Source: Nonomuraea fuscirosea | GTDB taxonomy: Bacteria > Actinomycetota > Actinomycetes > Streptosporangiales > Streptosporangiaceae | Direction: 5' to 3' | Length of the DNA: 64,000 nucleotides | Assembly (NCBI RefSeq): GCF_003001935.1 | Contig: NZ_PVNG01000010.1 | Location: 302,496-366,495, forward strand | In this document: one piece after another, positions 55,722-62,456 of the stretch | Layout of the letters: each line of letters begins with the position of its first letter | How positions within the stretch are numbered: position 1 is the first letter of the stretch | Notes under the pieces: generated by a model | Told to the model about the DNA's origin: nothing | Seen by the model: only the letters and a program-made list of their open reading frames with translations | The model's database searches: none | Position numbers and translations under genes: made by a program

Positions 55722-56768
55722 TCAGTCGGCGATGCGTACGGCACCGGCGAACGGCCGGTTGGCGAGCGAGGCGATGCGCACCACGTCGCCGGTCCGCGGC
55801 GCGTGCACCATCATGCCGCCGCCCAGGTAGATGCCGACGTGGTGCAGGTCGCCGTAGAAGAAGACCAGGTCGCCGACGCGCATCTCCGAACGGGTGACGT
55901 GCCGGCCCGCCGTCCACTGGCTGCCGGTGTAGTGCGGCAGTGAGATGCCCACCTTCTGGTAGGCGGCCATGACCAGGCCGGAGCAGTCGTAGGAGCTCGG
56001 CCCCTCGGCGCCCCAGACGTACGGCTTGAGCTGCTGCGTGAGCGCCCAGCGGGCGGCCTGGGCCGCCTTGCCGGCGCCGACGATCGGCAGGTCCACGCGC
56101 GTGGCGCGGGTGCCGGGCCGCCCGGCCTCGCCCAGCGCCCGGCTGAACAGGTTGCTCTCGACCTTGGTGACCAGCTTGGTGATCTTGTCGCGCTTGCCGC
56201 CCAGCTCGTCGACGAGCTGCTCGACCTCGTCGATGCGCGACTTGGCGCCGGCCCTGGCCCGCTCGGCGGCCGCCCTGGCCTTGGTGACGGCGTTGACCGC
56301 CTCGCCCTGCTGCTGCTCCAGCACGTACGTGGTGGCGGCGCGGTCGAGGAAGGTGTCGGGGTCCTTGGAGGTGGTGAAGGCCAGCACCCGGCCCAGGCCG
56401 CCCGTGATGTAGGCGTTCTCGGCGAGCATGGCGGCCTTGGCCCGCTTGGCGGCGAGATCGGCCTCACTGGTGGCCAGGGTCTTCTTCGCGGCCTCAGCGG
56501 CCTTCTTGGCGGTCTTGAGCTTCTCCCGCTGGCCGTTGTACTGCTCGCTCAGCGTCTCGATCTCGGTGTGCATCTTCTCGACCCGCTTGGCCAGCTCCTT
56601 GAGCGAGGGTTTGGGATCGGCGGACGCGGAACCGACGGGGATCGCGATGAGGAACGCGGCGATCGTGACACTCACCACACCGAAGCGGTGCGGCCGCCGA
56701 GACCGTTCCGGAGGGCGGGCGTGCTTGCCCGCCGTCTTCCCCCCACCGTGGTGCGTGCGCTTCACCAA
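55722..56768 (-). CDS. NlpC/P60 cell-wall hydrolase with coiled-coil, paralogue B
   Basis: A 348-aa secreted endopeptidase. The cationic N-terminus and helix FGVVSVTIAAFLIAIPVGSASA form the signal, a coiled-coil spans residues 55-200 (LAKRVEKMHTEIETLSEQYN, AKKAAEAAKKTLA), and the NlpC/P60 domain has Cys262 in DCSGLV and His in HHVGIYLGGGMMVHAP. Related over its length to the protein at 26.5 kb. GTG 56768 has GAGAGGAG upstream. A c-di-AMP riboswitch lies in its leader, a common arrangement for actinobacterial muralytic enzymes. Confidence 0.92.
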   Translation of the reverse strand: MVKRTHHGGGKTAGKHARPPERSRRPHRFGVVSVTIAAFLIAIPVGSASADPKPSLKELAKRVEKMHTEIETLSEQYNGQREKLKTAKKAAEAAKKTLATSEADLAAKRAKAAMLAENAYITGGLGRVLAFTTSKDPDTFLDRAATTYVLEQQQGEAVNAVTKARAAAERARAGAKSRIDEVEQLVDELGGKRDKITKLVTKVESNLFSRALGEAGRPGTRATRVDLPIVGAGKAAQAARWALTQQLKPYVWGAEGPSSYDCSGLVMAAYQKVGISLPHYTGSQWTAGRHVTRSEMRVGDLVFFYGDLHHVGIYLGGGMMVHAPRTGDVVRIASLANRPFAGAVRIAD

Positions 56769-56784
56769 CCAGCTCCTCTCATGG

Positions 56785-56950
56785 ACGCCTACCGGGTTAG
56801 CTGACGGGTTCGGGCCGGAGCAGCCCTACCGAACGATTCGGATTCACCCCAGTGGTGACGATGGGGGTCGTCACCGGCGGGTCCCCGGCTTCCCTCGCGG
56901 GAATTGGGCGTGTCTCTCACGTTGCGACACGTGGGGGACATCGTCGCAGG
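56785..56950 (-). ncRNA. c-di-AMP riboswitch (ydaO-yuaA type)
   Basis: On the minus strand the leader contains GCAACGTGAGAGACACGC, GCCGGGGACCCGCC, GGGGTGAATCC and the 3' core CCGTCAGCTAACCCGGTAGG, in the order of the ydaO-yuaA class. It ends about 17 bases before the NlpC/P60 GTG. c-di-AMP binding normally turns the downstream cell-wall hydrolase off. The 5' boundary is approximate. Confidence 0.88.
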
Positions 56951-57124
56951 ACACTAATGCACTCCGGGTTCGTGCTCAACCAGAACTGCCGAGTCTGTAG
57001 AGGTTTCACAACCGAAGGGTCACAAGGTGATCTCGTGTCCACTCGTACAGAAGCGACTTTATGTCCCCTTTGCCCTTGCTTCCGCCGCGCCCGCGGGGCC
57101 GGCGCCAGGGGCGCGCCCATATGA

Positions 57125-57150
57125 CCGGCCCATGTAACAGGATGGGCCGG
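57125..57150 (+). promoter_or_regulatory. Hairpin in the argA leader
   Basis: CCGGCCCAT and ATGGGCCGG form a perfect 9-bp stem with 8-base loop (GTAACAGG), about 50 bp upstream of argA. It could be an attenuator or part of the leader; no arginine box is recognised. Confidence 0.35.
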
Positions 57151-57200
57151 GACATGGCAGTTAGGGCCGAGCCGTAATGACATCTGTACTCTGGAGAGCC

Positions 57201-57770
57201 ATGGAGCAGGTGGCCGAACTGACGATGCCCGAGACCGCGGTGGTGGTCCGGCGTGCCCGCACGCCGGACGTGCGCGCGGTCAGGAGGCTGGTGGACACCT
57301 ACGCGGGCGCGGGCTCGCGGCTCCTGGAGAAGGCCACGGTGACCCTGTACGAAGACGTGCAGGAGTTCTGGGTCGCCGAGCGGGGCGGGCAGGTGGTCGG
57401 CTGTGGCGCGCTCCACGTGCTGTGGGAGGACCTCGCCGAGGTCCGCACCGTGGCCGTGGATCCCGAGTGCCGGGGCATGGGCGTCGGCCACCGGATCGTC
57501 TCGGCGCTGATACAGCAGGCGACGGATCTGGGTCTGCGGCGTGTATTCTGTCTAACTTTTGAGGTCGATTTCTTCGCGAGACTCGGGTTTCGCCCGATTC
57601 AGGGCACCCCCGTCTCACCCGAGGTGTACGCCGAACTTCTCGCCTCCTACGACGAGGGCGTGGCGGAGTTCCTCGACCTGGAACACGTCAAACCGAACAC
57701 CCTGGGCAACACCCGCATGCTGCTCCATCTGACATCGGGTGACGCGGACCTTGACCAGATGGAAAGGTGA
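57201..57770 (+). CDS. argA: GNAT-type N-acetylglutamate synthase
   Basis: A 189-aa single GNAT domain: VVVRRARTPDVRAVRRLVDTY (strand 1), VGCGALHVLWEDLAEVRTVAV, and the acetyl-CoA loop CRGMGVGHRIVSAL. This short ArgA type, without a kinase-like domain, makes N-acetylglutamate for arginine synthesis in actinobacteria (Rv2747-like). I chose ATG 57201 because of GGAG just upstream; ATG 57177 is an alternative. Solitary here, with no other arg gene. Confidence 0.85.
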   Translation: MEQVAELTMPETAVVVRRARTPDVRAVRRLVDTYAGAGSRLLEKATVTLYEDVQEFWVAERGGQVVGCGALHVLWEDLAEVRTVAVDPECRGMGVGHRIVSALIQQATDLGLRRVFCLTFEVDFFARLGFRPIQGTPVSPEVYAELLASYDEGVAEFLDLEHVKPNTLGNTRMLLHLTSGDADLDQMER

Positions 57771-57855
57771 TTGTTGATACCTATGTCGATACGTTGGGCA
57801 GCACAGGCATGTGTCCTGACACGTGCCACATGCGCACTCGAAGCGAGGTGACACG

Positions 57856-59328
57856 GTGAGCACCGGACAGCCGCCGTATCCACAGGACGACTCCGGAGAA
57901 AACTCTGCCCCCGGCACCCCTTACGGGCAGCAGAACTCGGGCCGCCATCCCGGCGAGCCCGACCCCGACGTCACTGTGGTCGGCTACCGGGCGGACGACG
58001 CCTACGGGCAGCAGCCCCCGTACGGTCAGCAGCAGGGCTACGGACAGCAGCAGCAGTCCCAGCCCGGCTACGGCCAGCAGGGCTACGGCCAGCAACAGCA
58101 ATACGGCCAGCAGCAGCCCCAGTACGGCCAGCAGCAGGGTTATGGACAGCAGCAGCAGTCCCAGCCCGGCTACGGTCAGCAGCAGGGTTACGGGCAGCAG
58201 GACCAGTACGGTCAGCAGCAGGGTTACGGGCAGCAGCAGCAGTCCCAGCCCGATTACGGCCAGCAGGCCCAGTACGGGCAGCAGGGCTATGGCCAGCAGC
58301 CCCAGTCGGGTCAGCAGCCGCAATACGGTCAGCAGCAGCAGTCCCAGCCCGGCTACGGCCAGCAGCAGGGTTACGGGCAGCAGGACCAGTACGGTCAGCA
58401 GCAGGGTTACGGGCAGCAGCAGCAGTCCCAGCCCGACTACGGCCAGCAGGCCCAGTACGGGCAGCAGGGCTATGGACAGCAGCCCCAGTCGGGTCAGCAG
58501 CCGCAATACGGTCAGCAGCAGCAGTCGCAGCCCGGCTACGGCCAGCAGGACCAGTACGGTCAGCAGCAGGGCTATGGACAGCAGCAGCAGTCCCAGCCCG
58601 ACTACGGCCAGCAGGCCCCGTACGGACAGCAGGGTTACGACCAGCAGCAGGCCTACGGCCAGCAGGGCTACGGCCAGCAGCAGCAGTCGCAACCCGGCTA
58701 CGGCCAGGGCTACGACCAGCAGCAGGCCTACGGCCAGCAGGGCTACGGTCAGCCGCAGCAGTACGGCCAGCCCGGCTACGGGCAGCCCTACGGCCAGCCG
58801 GTCGGCGTCCAGCCGCCCGGCGCTCCGGCTCCGCTGGCGGAGTGGTGGCAGCGGTTGGTGGCGAGGATCATCGACATCGTCATCCTCTACATCATCAACA
58901 TCGTCATCGGGATCGTCTTCGGTCTCTTCCTCGTCGCCAGCTACTCCTCGAGCACCGGCGCGAGCAGCGGTTTCCTCACCTCCACGGTGGTGGGGATCCT
59001 GACGAGCGTGATCGTGACGGCGCTGTGGGTGGTCTACGACTTCTTCCTGGTGAAGTCGAAGGGCCAGACCGTCGGCAAGATGGTCATGGGCATCAAGGTC
59101 GTTCCCGTCGGGCAGATGATGCCGCCGGGCGGCCTGCCCACCGACATGGCGCTCAAGCGCGCCGGCGTGACGTGGGGCGGTTGGATCCTCAACGTGGTCC
59201 CGTTCGTCGGGTGGCTGATCGGCTGGGCCGTGGTGGCGCTCAACGGCGCCTCGCAGCTGTGGGACAAGCCGTTGCAGCAGACCTTCGCGGACAAGTTCGC
59301 GAAGACCGTGGTGGTGAAGATCAAGTAG
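57856..59328 (+). CDS. RDD-family membrane protein with long YGQQ-rich low-complexity N-terminus
   Basis: A 490-aa protein. Residues about 49-320 consist almost only of Tyr, Gly, Gln, Ser and Pro in GYGQQ/SQPGYGQ repeats. Residues 327-490 form an RDD domain: LAEWWQRLVARIIDIVILYI (Arg and two Asp), helices near 375-395 and a C-terminal VGWLIGWAVVALN. Other actinobacterial RDD proteins have Pro/Gly/Gln-rich leaders, but this one is unusually long and regular. GTG 57856 has GCGAGG upstream. The tail may mediate self-association at the membrane (inference). A second RDD gene follows after the terminator. Confidence 0.9.
   Translation: MSTGQPPYPQDDSGENSAPGTPYGQQNSGRHPGEPDPDVTVVGYRADDAYGQQPPYGQQQGYGQQQQSQPGYGQQGYGQQQQYGQQQPQYGQQQGYGQQQQSQPGYGQQQGYGQQDQYGQQQGYGQQQQSQPDYGQQAQYGQQGYGQQPQSGQQPQYGQQQQSQPGYGQQQGYGQQDQYGQQQGYGQQQQSQPDYGQQAQYGQQGYGQQPQSGQQPQYGQQQQSQPGYGQQDQYGQQQGYGQQQQSQPDYGQQAPYGQQGYDQQQAYGQQGYGQQQQSQPGYGQGYDQQQAYGQQGYGQPQQYGQPGYGQPYGQPVGVQPPGAPAPLAEWWQRLVARIIDIVILYIINIVIGIVFGLFLVASYSSSTGASSGFLTSTVVGILTSVIVTALWVVYDFFLVKSKGQTVGKMVMGIKVVPVGQMMPPGGLPTDMALKRAGVTWGGWILNVVPFVGWLIGWAVVALNGASQLWDKPLQQTFADKFAKTVVVKIK
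58159..58600 (+). repeat. 183-bp tandem duplication within the YGQQ region
   Basis: Bases 58159-58341 and 58342-58524 are near-identical 183-bp (61-codon) units differing by a few synonymous changes. A third, shortened copy starts at 58525. Within each, 12-15-base YGQQ codon units repeat. Length is a multiple of three, so copy number can change without a frameshift. Confidence 0.9.
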
Positions 59329-59346
59329 TCCTCCCTCCGCGAAACC

Positions 59347-59371
59347 AGGGGCCGGCCTCGCGCCGGCCCCT
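59347..59371 (+). terminator. Intrinsic terminator after the RDD gene
   Basis: AGGGGCCGGC and GCCGGCCCCT (10-bp perfect stem, 5-base loop) followed by ATGTTTT, one of the few terminators in the window with a T-tract. Confidence 0.92.
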
Positions 59372-59434
59372 ATGTTTTGTGCGTGGGCCCGTACACAATG
59401 AGAGGCCCCTACGCCGGGACGCGAGGTGGACGTT

Positions 59435-59923
59435 ATGGCCGGGACCGCGCCGCGCCCGGACGCGGTACCCGCTGAATGGTGGGAACGGCTCGGCGCCCGG
59501 CTGATTGAAGCACTCGTCTTCGGGGTCTTCTATTACATTCTGTTCATCGGGCTATGGGGGTTCTTCCGAACTGTCGGGATGGCCGAGGTGTTCGGCGGCA
59601 GACTGGCCGGCGTGTTGGCGTGGGCGGTGGCCGGGCTCTCATATGCGGGCTATGACTGGCGGGCTCATTCCCGGTACGGCAGGACGTTCGGTAAGGCGAT
59701 CATGCGGATTCGCCTGGCGCCGCAGGGTCTTCCGGCCGGTGCACTGCTCAAACGAGCACTGATCTATCCCGCGCCCCTCATGCTGATGGGCATTCCGGTG
59801 GTCAATCTCCTGGCCGGAATGTTGCTGTTCGGCGTCGGGTTGCTCATCCTGATCGACAAGCCGCTGGAGCGGGGTCCGCACGACAGGGCGGCGGGAACGC
59901 GCGTGGTAAAAGATCTTCGCTGA
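59435..59923 (+). CDS. Small RDD-family membrane protein
   Basis: A 162-aa protein: VPAEWWERLGARLIEALVFGVFYYIL is the RDD-type opening with one Asp replaced by Glu (RLIEA for RxxD), then AWAVAGLSYAGYDWRAHSRYGRTFGKAIMRIRL and helices near 105-140. ATG 59435 is preferred over GTG 59426 by spacing from GCGAGG. No low-complexity tail. Probably a transporter-like or membrane-scaffold protein; function unknown. Confidence 0.82.
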   Translation: MAGTAPRPDAVPAEWWERLGARLIEALVFGVFYYILFIGLWGFFRTVGMAEVFGGRLAGVLAWAVAGLSYAGYDWRAHSRYGRTFGKAIMRIRLAPQGLPAGALLKRALIYPAPLMLMGIPVVNLLAGMLLFGVGLLILIDKPLERGPHDRAAGTRVVKDLR

Positions 59924-60184
59924 GCCGGGCGTACCTGGGCCGATGTCTTTTCGCAAAATTTTCGCTTGATCCGGTAAGGAGCCTGGAGAGACTGGCATTA
60001 GGCTATGGGGCGTCTGGGTTGCCGGGTGTCGGCGCCCCTGTGACACGCAGGGCAGCTGTGTGCCGCTATGGTCGGATGCGGGTGGTTGTCGCCTGCGTGT
60101 CTTGAGGGAGCGGGGCTCTCTGCGGTCACGCTCCCAGCGCTTTTTGCGCCCCCGAAACCCCGCTGGCCGTGGAGGCGAGGACGA

Positions 60185-60331
60185 ATGGAAGCCCTAACAG
60201 ACGTATTGTCAGCGCTCATCCCCCCGGTGGTGGTGGGCGGAGCCTTCATCTTTGGCGTAGTGAAGTTGGTCCGGTCCGAGGCCGTCCAGGGCCGTCGAAA
60301 CCGCGAGGATCAGCCCGAGAGCCAGAACTGA
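60185..60331 (+). CDS. Small single-TM membrane protein, 48 aa
   Basis: MEALTDVLSALIPPVVVGGA begins a hydrophobic helix (about residues 8-28), followed by a basic then acidic tail (KLVRSEAVQGRRNREDQPES). ATG 60185 has GGAGGCGAGG at good distance, which supports translation. It lies 105 bp upstream of lsr2 in the same direction. No family is recognised. Confidence 0.6.
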   Translation: MEALTDVLSALIPPVVVGGAFIFGVVKLVRSEAVQGRRNREDQPESQN

Positions 60332-60436
60332 TCGGCTAGTCAGCCGAATCCCCGTAGCGCTGAATTGTCTCCACGCCTTTCCGGGTATATGTTTGGGCAG
60401 GCGAATGAAACAATGCTCCGCGAAAGGATTGCGTAC

Positions 60437-60769
60437 ATGGCCAAGCAGATCCAGGAGATTCTCATCGATGACCTCGATGGGGGCGAGGCCAATGAGACGG
60501 TCAGCTTCGCTATTGACGGCTCCACCTATGAGATTGACCTCAGCGACCTTAACGCGAAGAAGCTGCGGGACGCTCTCACGCCTTTCGTGCAGCATGCGCG
60601 CAGGGCGGGCGCCGTCTCCACCCGTCGCCGTGGCCGCGGCGGCAACCGGGCGATGAGCCGCGAGAAGAGCTCGGAGATCCGGCAGTGGGCCAAGGCCCAC
60701 GGCCTGCCGGTCAGCGAGCGCGGCCGCATCGCCTCCACGGTCGTGGAGAAGTACGAAGCTGCTCACTAA
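60437..60769 (+). CDS. lsr2: Lsr2 nucleoid-associated protein
   Basis: A 110-aa xenogeneic silencer that bridges AT-rich DNA. The N-terminal dimerisation domain is AKQIQEILIDDLDGGEANETV, and the C-terminal DNA-binding helix pair REKSSEIRQWAKAHGLPVS ends in ERGRIAS, whose RGR is the AT-hook-like minor-groove motif. ATG 60437 has AAAGGA upstream and matches the family start. Its position before clpC is the usual actinomycete order. Confidence 0.96.
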   Translation: MAKQIQEILIDDLDGGEANETVSFAIDGSTYEIDLSDLNAKKLRDALTPFVQHARRAGAVSTRRRGRGGNRAMSREKSSEIRQWAKAHGLPVSERGRIASTVVEKYEAAH

Positions 60770-60785
60770 GGGGCCGGCTCTCGAC

Positions 60786-60836
60786 CATGCGCTTATGATG
60801 TTCGCCTTGGACCCCGGCGGCCGCCATAAGCGCATG
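60786..60836 (+). other. 12-bp inverted repeat downstream of lsr2
   Basis: CATGCGCTTATG (60786-60797) and CATAAGCGCATG (60825-60836) are perfect complements separated by 27 bases, starting 16 bases past the lsr2 stop. Could be a terminator with a structured loop, a protein site or part of a small RNA. Confidence 0.5.
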
Positions 60837-60970
60837 ATCGTTCCCTTGGCGTTCCGGAAACCGGAGCGTCTCGGACGATGATCTTCTGAGCGCCCAAATG
60901 TGGGCGATTAGGGCGCACGCGTTGCCGGCTCCGCCCTGACGCCGTTTCACTGGGCGAGACGCTGTAATGC

Positions 60971-61004
60971 GACGGCCCCGCGCGCAAAGCCGTGCGGGGC
61001 CGTC
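60971..61004 (+). terminator. Long hairpin 200 bp after lsr2
   Basis: GACGGCCCCGCGCG pairs with CGTGCGGGGCCGTC (one G-T mismatch in 14) across a 6-base loop CAAAGC. It is far from any stop codon on the plus strand, so it may end lsr2 read-through or a short RNA transcribed from 60.77 kb on. Confidence 0.7.
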
Positions 61005-61320
61005 GTCATGCCACATTCGGCAGGGTGGATGGGGCTCATTCGGCACGGCGGATGGGCGAGTCGAGAGGCCGGCCGTCGCGGCCCGCCGTGGTCCGCAAAG
61101 CCGGCGTCTCACGCCAATGCGCCGATGGAACGGGCCATCGGGAAAACATGGCGGCGGTTAAGCGCGCCGATCTTCACGCGCTGTAACACGAAAGCATGAT
61201 CCCGCCCGCCGCCGTACGGCGGAAACCGGCCGTGCCGTGATCGGATCCGGTACGGATTACCTCGCTCCAACGGATGCGCGCGACCCCGGATTACCCGGCG
61301 CGTACGGATGTGCGGGCTCC

Positions 61321-61640
61321 GCAAAACCCGGCCAGCGGCGATGTGCGGGCTTCCGGAAATCTTCTCCGCCCGCGATGTGGAGGCAGGGGTGAAAACCCGG
61401 CCGGCCCGCGATGCGCACGCAGGTGCAAAACCCTGGCTCGCGCGGGATGCGCGCGAACGGTGGAAAACCCGGCGCCGCAGGGGACCGGCGGGTGATGCGA
61501 AACCCGGCCCGCTACGGACCGGACAGCCGCGCAAAACCGACGGGTATGCCGGGCGAAACCTGGTCCCGCCAAGGACGGGGGCGATGCGAAACACCGGCCC
61601 GCCGTGGATGGGTGGGGCGCGCAAAACCCGGTCCCGAGGG
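61321..61640. repeat. Degenerate tandem repeat, about 35-bp unit, nine to ten copies
   Basis: The core GCAAAACCCGGCC or close variants (GAAAACCCGG, GCGAAACCTGG) occur at about 61321, 61391, 61425, 61462, 61498, 61531, 61553, 61586 and 61621, with a faint copy near 61354. Spacing is mostly 33-37 bases. Between cores lies a GGATGTGCGGGC-like element. Confidence 0.75.
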
Positions 61641-61892
61641 ATGTGCCGGAGCGAGCATAACCCACAAGCATGAGCATGCCTCACAGAATGCTGCTTCCCG
61701 GGGCAAGCACTCACAAACTCGTCACTCTGTGAGTGCGCGAGATGGCGTTTGCCGTACCTCCGCGGAGTGCGCCGAGTGACGGCGAATGCCGAGGGCGCCG
61801 GGGGCGCCGTCTCAAGATGCGGGATGCGTTCCGGTAACCCGGCTGACCGGATGACGGAAATCCGATTACGGTGAGTACGGTCGGCACCGCCC

Positions 61893-61990
61893 GGCATGCT
61901 TCAGTACGGCGTGAGGGTTCGTACGGCAGTACGGTCTCAGCGGCATGTGTCGGTACGGCCTTAGTGGCATGTGTCAGTAGGGCGTCAGTA
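61893..61990. repeat. Short repeats with GGCATGTGTCAGTACGGC core
   Basis: Three copies of a 24-bp element, at about 61893, 61941 and 61966; the last two are directly adjacent. Copies differ at a few positions. Loose TACGG words continue on both sides. Confidence 0.6.
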
Positions 61991-62259
61991 CCGTGTCGTC
62001 AGGGCGTGCGTTCCTTGCCGTGGATACGGTGTGCGTTCCGTGCCGCGTTGTGCTCAGGGCGTAGCGCGCACGTTTGGCCAAGCTTGGGCCGCGACATAGG
62101 ATGATTGCGTAACAGATACGGACGCGGCATCTGAGATGCAGGAGTGAAGGGCGTCCCCGTGCCGGCCTTCGCACCGAGCGTCCGATGGCCGATCCGTGTG
62201 GATCCGCGTACGTCGTGTGCGGCGATATGGAGCCGCTTCCGCCAAGGGTCCTAAACCTC

Positions 62260-62276
62260 GTTCGCTTGCGGCGTAT
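62260..62276 (+). promoter_or_regulatory. ClgR-like operator upstream of clpC
   Basis: The core CGCTTGCGGCG (62263-62273) matches the published actinobacterial ClgR pattern CGCYNANRGCG except at one base (A to G). It lies about 185 bp before the clpC start. ClgR activates clp genes in Streptomyces and Corynebacterium; control of this clpC is inferred. Confidence 0.4.
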
Positions 62277-62456
62277 CGGGAACACGTCACCCCCGAACAG
62301 TAGTTGGATGGAGGGTGAACGCCCTGCTCTCGGGGAACGTGTCTGTTATAGAGCGTGTCAGCGGCAGTGGGCACGGTTCGCCGAGCCAGGGCTAGCATGC
62401 GGGAGGACGGGACCGGATTTACCGGCCTGACTGACCGCTCTGTGAGGAGCGACGAG

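Larger units (their letters stand above)
60770..62456. other. 1.7-kb gene-poor spacer between lsr2 and clpC
   Basis: Open frames exist on both strands (for example 61109-61897 minus), but they lack ribosome sites, domains and the third-position GC bias of neighbouring genes. The stretch contains two hairpins (60786-60836, 60971-61004), a degenerate 35-bp tandem repeat (61321-61640), a 24-bp repeat (61893-61990) and the clpC promoter region. I find no gene here that I can support. Confidence 0.6.

Noticed and set aside
61321..61640. Possible CRISPR array
   Set aside because: Copies are degenerate, the unit is only about 35 bp with no constant repeat plus unique spacer of typical size, and no cas genes are present.
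61109..61897. Minus-strand open frame of 262 codons with 12-residue repeats
   Set aside because: The peptide periodicity only reflects the 35-bp DNA repeat; there is no ribosome site, signal or domain. Kept as a repeat region rather than a gene.
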